From DAOUJI01 sp965219565 (GTDB taxonomy: Bacteria; Chloroflexota; Dehalococcoidia; Lucifugimonadales; JAGWBF01): a stretch of DNA of 64,000 bases. Positions 59,022-64,000 of the stretch are shown in pieces (the first letter of the stretch is position 1; every line of letters begins with the position of its first letter). The translations under genes and the position numbers were made by a program. The stretch covers positions 3,100,001 to 3,164,000 of the forward strand of contig OZ244780.1 in NCBI GenBank assembly GCA_965219565.1. The letters run 5' to 3'. The notes below the pieces were generated by a model. The model was not told where the DNA came from. It searched no databases and saw only the letters and a program-made list of their open reading frames with translations.

Positions 59022-60032
59022 CTATTCGCAGTATGGGAGCACTTGCTCGCCAAAGAGTTTGAGAGCTCCCATAATCTTTTCGTGGGGCGGACCGCCTGAG
59101 TGGGCGTGGCGCAGTCGCAGTATGAAGTTGTCGGCGCCCGTGACCTCTTTCCATCGCAGGAAGTCCTGTATGCACTCTTCCGGCTCACCGATGACGATGC
59201 GGTCCTTGGCCACGTTGGTCAGGTTGAAATCAGCCTCGGACTCGAACTTGACGAAGTTTGGGTTCCGGGCGTGCCAGTAGTATTTGTAGGCCTCCATCAC
59301 TTCCGGCCCGTAAACGGCCTCGGCCTCTTCCCTAGTCGAAGCCACCCATGCGTCGCGCATCAGAACGAAGTCCGGCACCCGCCCGGCTGAGGTCGCGGCT
59401 TCCTTGTAGGCGTCAAGCTGCTCACAGGTAAGCTCCATATCGGCACTGGAGCTTGCGACGTAGGTGTCGGCCAGCCTTCCCGCACGCACCACGGCGGCTT
59501 TGCTGCTTGCGCCAATCCACAGAGGTGGCGCCGGCTGCGTGTAGGGCTTGGGCAGGACCTGGACATCGTCCAGGTGGAAATGCTTGCCGTGGTGGGAAAA
59601 GGGTTCGCCCGTCCAGCACTTCCTGATTATTTCCACGCTTTCCTCGAACCGCCCCACCCTCTCGTTCATGGGGATGCCGAATGCCTTAAAGTCGGCTTCC
59701 TGGTAACCCAGGCCCACGCCCAACGCTATCCGGCCCTTGGACACGATGTCCAGAGTCACCACGTCTTCCGCCAGCCTGACCGGGTGGTGCAGAGGCAGCA
59801 GGATGACCGACGTGCCTACCTTCAGCCGTGTTGTGGAGGCAGCCACGGCGGTGGCGACTATCAGCGGCGAGGGAAGAAAACCGTCGCGGTCCTGATGATG
59901 CTCCCCGAAGAAGCATGAGTCGAATCCCATCTCCTCGGCAAGCTGCGCCTCGGCGATGACCTCGTCTACGCACCGGTCAAGGTTCTCTCCCCGGGGCGGA
60001 TTGGCTATGGAACTGTAGATGCCGAATTTCAT
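59022..60032 (-). CDS. Luciferase-like (LLM class) flavin-dependent oxidoreductase
   Basis: 336 residues from ATG 60032, chosen because GGAGG lies just upstream. Motifs: MKFGIYSSIANPP, EEMGFDSCFFGEHHQDRDGF, TSVILLPLHHPVRLAEDVVT and DIVSKGRIALGVGLGYQEAD. It is typical of F420/FMN-dependent alkane or amine monooxygenase relatives and shares the EHH motif with the two other LLM proteins here. It is convergent with the formyltransferase-like gene. Confidence 0.92.
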   Translation of the reverse strand: MKFGIYSSIANPPRGENLDRCVDEVIAEAQLAEEMGFDSCFFGEHHQDRDGFLPSPLIVATAVAASTTRLKVGTSVILLPLHHPVRLAEDVVTLDIVSKGRIALGVGLGYQEADFKAFGIPMNERVGRFEESVEIIRKCWTGEPFSHHGKHFHLDDVQVLPKPYTQPAPPLWIGASSKAAVVRAGRLADTYVASSSADMELTCEQLDAYKEAATSAGRVPDFVLMRDAWVASTREEAEAVYGPEVMEAYKYYWHARNPNFVKFESEADFNLTNVAKDRIVIGEPEECIQDFLRWKEVTGADNFILRLRHAHSGGPPHEKIMGALKLFGEQVLPYCE

Positions 60033-60100
60033 GGGGCCTCCGGGCAAAAAGTTGGAGCCAGCTTACCACGAAACCAGAGGCGATCACCTCTTTGGTATTA

Positions 60101-60136
60101 CCCCCTCTACCTCTGGGAGAGGGTTGGGGTGAGGGC
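60101..60136. repeat. Partial CCCTCACC-type repeat, inverted
   Basis: CCCCCTCTACCTCTGGGAGA followed by GGGTTGGGGTGAGGG is the reverse complement of the repeat core. It sits between the LLM and MMPL genes. Confidence 0.6.
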
Positions 60137-60145
60137 GTTCCGCCG

Positions 60146-62413
60146 TCAGTCCGCGGCGGCTGAGGCGGGCTGCTCGCTCCGTTCGACACGCAGGTCAGGC
60201 AGCCAGCTAAGCCACGACGGCAGATACCAGTTCCACCGGCCCAGCAGCTTCATCCCGGCGGGAGCCAGCACCATGCGCACGATGGAGGCGTCAAGCAGCA
60301 CCGCTATCCCCAGGCCGAAACCCATCTGCTGAAGCCCGACTACGTCGCCGGCTGCGAACCCCCAGAAAACGGCCACCATTATCAGAGCGGCGGCGGTTAT
60401 CAAACGTCCTGTGGACCGAATTCCAAAGGCCACCGAACCCTCGTTGTCCTGGGTCTCGTCGTACCGTTCTCGGATGCGGCTCAGCAGGAAGACGTGGTAG
60501 TCCATGGACAGCCCGAAGAGCACTGCAAAGAGGAATATGGGTATCCAGGCTTCTATTGTGTCGGTCTGATAGAACCCGAAGGCCTCGTTCCAGACGCCCT
60601 TCTGGAAGACTAGCACCAGCAGGCCGTAGGTGGCCCCCACCGAAATCAGGTTGAGGATGATGGCCTTGACGGCAATGACTATGGACCTGAAGACCACGGT
60701 GAGCAGCACGAAGCTTATGCCCAGAACGAAGGGGAATACCACTTTAGAGGCATTGTCGGCCAGGTTGTAGAAGTCCACGTTCAACGCCGTCCGGCCAGTG
60801 ACGTACACCTTGCCGGCGTTGTCGCCAAAAGCCGTTGGAATGTGATCTTTCCGTATTCGGACCACGGCGTCCAGGGCCTCGTCGCTGGATGAATCGCCAT
60901 TCAGAAATACGGCCAACACAGCGAGGTTGTCCTCGGAGTTCACCTCCAACTGCCCCTGACGGATGACAGTGGAGTCCTGTTCCAGGAGGTCTGAAAGGGC
61001 GGCTACACCAGCCTGTATCTCAGGTGAACCTATGTCGCCGTCTATCACGATTTCAGCGGGAGTGGCTTCACCGGAGGTGAACTCGGAGTCCAGGACCAGG
61101 AACCCCTGTTTCGACTGCATGACATCGGGCAGGCTCTGAATGCCTGACGTTCCGGTGTTGATGTCGAAGAAGGAGACGGCGGCGGCAATCAGCAGTCCTC
61201 CGGCCAACACCAGACTCAACAAAGGATGGGCCATGACGCCCTTGGAAATTTTGTCCCAGAAGCCTCCCTCGCGGGTCTCGTCGAACCGGGTCTGGAATTT
61301 GCCGATCCACGGTATGGCCAGACGGTCCACGTTGTCGCCCAAGGTTCCAAGAATGGCTGGAAGCAGGGTCATGGTGGCCAGCACCGACGCTAGCACCACA
61401 AATATCATACCCATCCCTATGGCGACGAATACATTGGAGGGCACCAGCAGCATCCCGGCCAGAGCCACCACCACTGTGAATCCACTGAAGACAACGGCGC
61501 GGGTCGCCGTTGCGCTGGCCCTTCCAATGGCGTCGACCTTTTCGAGGCCCTTGCGCCGCTCTTCCCGGTACCTGGTCAGTATAAACAGCGAATAGTCTAT
61601 GCCTACGGCCAGCCCAATCATGGTGACCATGTTCTGTATCAGGAAGGACAGTTCGAAGACTTGCCCCATCAAGGCCGATGCTCCCAGGGCCACGACGATG
61701 GACACAGCGGCCAGGACTATCGGCAGCAGGGCTGCAACCAGGGTTCCCAAGGCCGCCAGCAAGATCACCACCGCTATGGGCGCCCCGAATATCTCCCCCT
61801 GTTTCAGCCCCTCGTTGGCCAGCTTTCGAAAGTCCGCGCTGGCTGACGCCTGGCCCACCATATACACATCGAAAAGTTCGTCGGCATGGGCTTCTTCCAC
61901 GATCGCCAACATGGGGCTAATGTTGCTGCTGGCGTCGTCAAAATCGCCCGCCATGACCAAGGGCATTATGGTGACGGTCCTGTCTTCGTTGACCATGAAA
62001 CCCTGCGCCCCAGGGTTCTGGTAGTAGTTCTGGAAAGTGCCCGGTTCGATTGCCGACCGGGAGTCGTCATTCTTGAACTTGGCCCCAGCTAGGGCGGCGT
62101 ACAGGCCCTCGGTAAACCCCTGAAACTCGGCGCTGTCCACGGTGAGTCCCTGAGCGGACTGGATGACAACGACCTCGTTAGACCCCCTGGGACCTCGCAG
62201 CCTCTCTTCCAGAAGCTTCTGCCCCTTCTTGGAGTCCGGCTCGGCGGTGAAGTCGAATTCGGTGGTAGTGGCGTCGGACAACAACGTCGCGGTCAGGAAG
62301 AAGGCCACGACCACAACTACTATCCATGCCAGAAACGTAACTGCGCGGTGGGTTGCACACCACCGCGCCAAGGGTTCCGGGGAGAACCTGCGTTTGGGTT
62401 GTTCGGACGCCAT
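60146..62413 (-). CDS. MMPL/RND-family exporter
   Basis: 755 residues with two six-helix halves separated by large external domains. TM1 is AVTFLAWIVVVVVAFFLTAT; the first helix cluster has IGLAVGIDYSLFILTRYREE, in which the Asp of GIDYSLF is the proton-relay candidate, and the second has LFGLSMDYHVFLLSRIRERY. These MMPL signatures (DYxxF/LLxRxRE) fit Actinobacterial and Chloroflexota MmpL-type transporters of lipids or hydrophobic compounds. The C-terminus ends in a short Ala/Glu tail. Confidence 0.9.
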   Translation of the reverse strand: MASEQPKRRFSPEPLARWCATHRAVTFLAWIVVVVVAFFLTATLLSDATTTEFDFTAEPDSKKGQKLLEERLRGPRGSNEVVVIQSAQGLTVDSAEFQGFTEGLYAALAGAKFKNDDSRSAIEPGTFQNYYQNPGAQGFMVNEDRTVTIMPLVMAGDFDDASSNISPMLAIVEEAHADELFDVYMVGQASASADFRKLANEGLKQGEIFGAPIAVVILLAALGTLVAALLPIVLAAVSIVVALGASALMGQVFELSFLIQNMVTMIGLAVGIDYSLFILTRYREERRKGLEKVDAIGRASATATRAVVFSGFTVVVALAGMLLVPSNVFVAIGMGMIFVVLASVLATMTLLPAILGTLGDNVDRLAIPWIGKFQTRFDETREGGFWDKISKGVMAHPLLSLVLAGGLLIAAAVSFFDINTGTSGIQSLPDVMQSKQGFLVLDSEFTSGEATPAEIVIDGDIGSPEIQAGVAALSDLLEQDSTVIRQGQLEVNSEDNLAVLAVFLNGDSSSDEALDAVVRIRKDHIPTAFGDNAGKVYVTGRTALNVDFYNLADNASKVVFPFVLGISFVLLTVVFRSIVIAVKAIILNLISVGATYGLLVLVFQKGVWNEAFGFYQTDTIEAWIPIFLFAVLFGLSMDYHVFLLSRIRERYDETQDNEGSVAFGIRSTGRLITAAALIMVAVFWGFAAGDVVGLQQMGFGLGIAVLLDASIVRMVLAPAGMKLLGRWNWYLPSWLSWLPDLRVERSEQPASAAAD

Positions 62414-62555
62414 AGTCTCTCAGTTCATTATATAGCCGGATTGTTAAGACGGAGCATCACAGGGTATGGCTGGCAGCTTGGAGACAGGCGCGTTGAACGA
62501 GGAAAGGAAAAGAGACGACAAAAGCTGACACTGGGGAACGGAAGACTGAGAAGGA

Positions 62556-62996
62556 TTATTCAAGCTCGAGCAGCGGCTGGTCCACCGAGACCTGTTGCAT
62601 GGGTTGAACGTGTATCGTCTTGATGACACCCGACACGCCAGCCGTAATGCTCTGCTCCATCTTCATGGCCTCTACAACACAGACCTCCTGGTCAGGTGAA
62701 ACGGATTCCCCGGGGCGCACCGTAATGGCCAGGACTTTCCCAGGCATGGGAGACCGGATTGTCTTGTCCGAACCTGCGCCCAGAGAAGGCGGCGAGGCCG
62801 GCGGCGGGGCCGAGGGTTGGGTCACCAAGGACGCCGGCACTGGAGCCGGGACGACTGCCGTCGGCGTCCGGCCTTCGATTTCCACCTGGTAGGGCGTTCC
62901 ATCCACCAGAGCGGTAATGGGTGAGGACGACAGGTTGTCCACTTGGACGTTGAACCATCGTTCCCCAACTTTTACTTTTATGGTTCGCGGCGGCAA
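62556..62996 (-). CDS. Biotinyl (BCCP-type) carrier domain protein
   Basis: 146 residues. The last about 75 residues are a biotin-lipoyl domain with the biotinylation motif VVEAMKMEQSITAGVSGVIK. A Pro/Ala-rich linker precedes it. The N-terminal about 55 residues (TIKVKVGERWFNVQVDNLSS) have the strands of the pyruvate/acyl-CoA carboxylase alpha subunit middle region. TTG start with GGGAGC upstream. No biotin carboxylase is in the window, so the enzyme it serves is unknown. Confidence 0.85.
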   Translation of the reverse strand: MPPRTIKVKVGERWFNVQVDNLSSSPITALVDGTPYQVEIEGRTPTAVVPAPVPASLVTQPSAPPPASPPSLGAGSDKTIRSPMPGKVLAITVRPGESVSPDQEVCVVEAMKMEQSITAGVSGVIKTIHVQPMQQVSVDQPLLELE

Positions 62997-63017
62997 TGTA
63001 CGGCTCCCTGTATGCCT

Positions 63018-63803
63018 CTATGCGGGGACTCTCTGTGTTTCGGTGCGTTCCAGATGTTCTAGAAAACGCTTAGAGCGTATGTCGTCGTCCAACCAGTATT
63101 TTAGCGAGGCCGCCAGACGCTCACTTAATTCCCGGTCCAACCCCCCATCCACGTTGAGGGCTAGGGCCGCATCCAAGGACGCAGTCTCCATGAACCTCAG
63201 AACTTTGAGCGCCCGCACGGACAGCTCCATGATGCGTACGTCAGGCGGACGACATTCCCGGCATAACACACCACCGGCGTCAGGACTGTAACGGTGTTGC
63301 CCGGGGACCAACTCCTCCCGGCATTTTACGCAAAGGCGCATTTCCGGCATAAACCCGGAAGACTTTAGCATATGAAGCTCGAAATAGCGAAGGGGGACTT
63401 GGCTGGAGGGGTCTGCGTCCAGAGCCCGCAGTCCGTCCAGGAAGTGGGAGTAGAGCTGCTGGTTGGGCTGTCCTTCCACGCCGTAGCCATCGACCAGCTC
63501 GGCCATGTAGATCCCCTTGGCCATTCCGTCCAGGTCTGACTTGAGGCCGGGGAACACATCCAGGGTCTGGGCCTGGGTTACGGTGTCGTAGAGTCCTCCC
63601 TTACCGACGGCCATCGCAAAGTCGACACGGCACAGAGGCTCCACGTGGCCCACCATTTTGCCGCCGGGTTTCCTGGCCCCGCGCACCCTGGCCCGCAGCT
63701 TACCATGTTCACGGGAGTAGACGGTTGCGATGAGGGCTCCCTCGCCCACCGGGGTCGACTTGAGGACGATTCCCTCGCATCGGTAGGTCCTGGGCCGGGC
63801 CAA
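63018..63803 (-). CDS. recO: DNA repair protein RecO
   Basis: 261 residues with the N-terminal OB fold (TYRCEGIVLKSTPVGEGALI, ATVYSREHGKLRARVRGARK) and a zinc finger (LCVKCREEL, then VLCRECRPP). RecO anneals SSB-coated strands and helps load RecA. recR lies 3 bases upstream, so the two repair genes are co-transcribed. Confidence 0.95.
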   Translation of the reverse strand: MARPRTYRCEGIVLKSTPVGEGALIATVYSREHGKLRARVRGARKPGGKMVGHVEPLCRVDFAMAVGKGGLYDTVTQAQTLDVFPGLKSDLDGMAKGIYMAELVDGYGVEGQPNQQLYSHFLDGLRALDADPSSQVPLRYFELHMLKSSGFMPEMRLCVKCREELVPGQHRYSPDAGGVLCRECRPPDVRIMELSVRALKVLRFMETASLDAALALNVDGGLDRELSERLAASLKYWLDDDIRSKRFLEHLERTETQRVPA

Positions 63804-63806
63804 GGC

Positions 63807-64000
63807 TTATATTTCCCTTCTGCCCTGGAAGGCGCGGCTCAGAGTAAGCTCGTCTGCATACTCCAGGTCTCCTCCCACGGGCAATCCTCTGGCCAGATGG
63901 GTCACCTTGGCCCCGTCGGGCGCTATATGACGGCGTATGTACATTGCTGTCGCATCCCCCTCCAGGGTGGGGTTTGTGGCTATTATAATTTCTTGCACTT
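63807..64000 (-). CDS. recR: Recombination protein RecR, C-terminal part (gene runs off the window)
   Basis: The remaining about 64 residues, QEIIIATNPTLEGDATAMYI then VTHLARGLPVGGDLEYADEL and TLSRAFQGRREI, are the end of the Toprim domain and C-terminal helix of RecR. The N-terminal zinc finger and start lie beyond the end of the window. Confidence 0.94.
   Translation of the reverse strand, partial: VQEIIIATNPTLEGDATAMYIRRHIAPDGAKVTHLARGLPVGGDLEYADELTLSRAFQGRREI

Overview
This is a high-GC bacterial window with dense coding on both strands. Its gene families suggest a Chloroflexota member near the SAR202/Dehalococcoidia group: a tandem array of short-chain dehydrogenases (SDRs), three luciferase-like flavin monooxygenases, a CaiB-type CoA transferase, family I CoA transferases, split MaoC-type proteins, carboxymuconolactone-decarboxylase-like proteins and peptide-type ABC transport. 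That placement is inference from gene content; there is no rRNA or other phylogenetic marker I could test.

Layout. 0-5 kb: leuB end, a SulP anion transporter, a duplicated stand-alone STAS domain, tRNA-Pro(CGG), a split MaoC-type pair and a short SppA-type peptidase. 5-12 kb: a hicBA pair whose toxin gene has a nonsense codon, mazG, a DUF1461-type membrane protein, two Dpp/Opp-type permeases and a convergent substrate-binding lipoprotein. 12-16.3 kb: a minus-strand operon encoding a PF10137-type TIR protein, a ThsB-like TIR protein and a small membrane protein. Two copies of one IS3-family element, in opposite orientations, interrupt the first and last gene, and the first also has a one-base frameshift. 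Removing the IS copies and restoring one base gives open frames of 269 and 170 aa. 16.4-23 kb: an IMPase, purF-purM-purH, a glycosyltransferase and a 54-aa protein. 23-25.4 kb: a methyltransferase remnant and a GmrSD-type restriction gene. 26-39 kb: a quinone oxidoreductase, an SbcC/Rad50 ATPase, a family I CoA-transferase cluster with order A, B-A fusion, B, an FAD amine oxidase-like protein, ffh, a flavin monooxygenase and a VOC protein.

39-47.7 kb holds eight tandem paralogous SDRs plus one 3-hydroxyisobutyrate dehydrogenase-like protein, each with its own ribosome binding site; most later spacers contain palindromic repeats. 47.7-52.8 kb is a two-gene type I restriction system (HsdR plus an HsdM-HsdS fusion). 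52.8-60 kb combines a CMD-family protein, two flavin monooxygenases, a CaiB CoA transferase, an oxalyl-CoA decarboxylase/2-hydroxyacyl-CoA lyase-like TPP enzyme and a homologue of the formyl-hydrolase domain of 10-formyl-THF dehydrogenase. The last three suggest a route through formyl-CoA to the folate C1 pool. 60-64 kb: an MMPL exporter, a biotinyl carrier protein, recO and the end of recR.

The most unusual item is the inactivated two-TIR plus membrane-protein operon, which looks like a Thoeris-like anti-phage system. Around it are signs of defence turnover: the broken hicA, the methyltransferase remnant, GmrSD and the type I system. At least five families of intergenic inverted repeats recur through the window.
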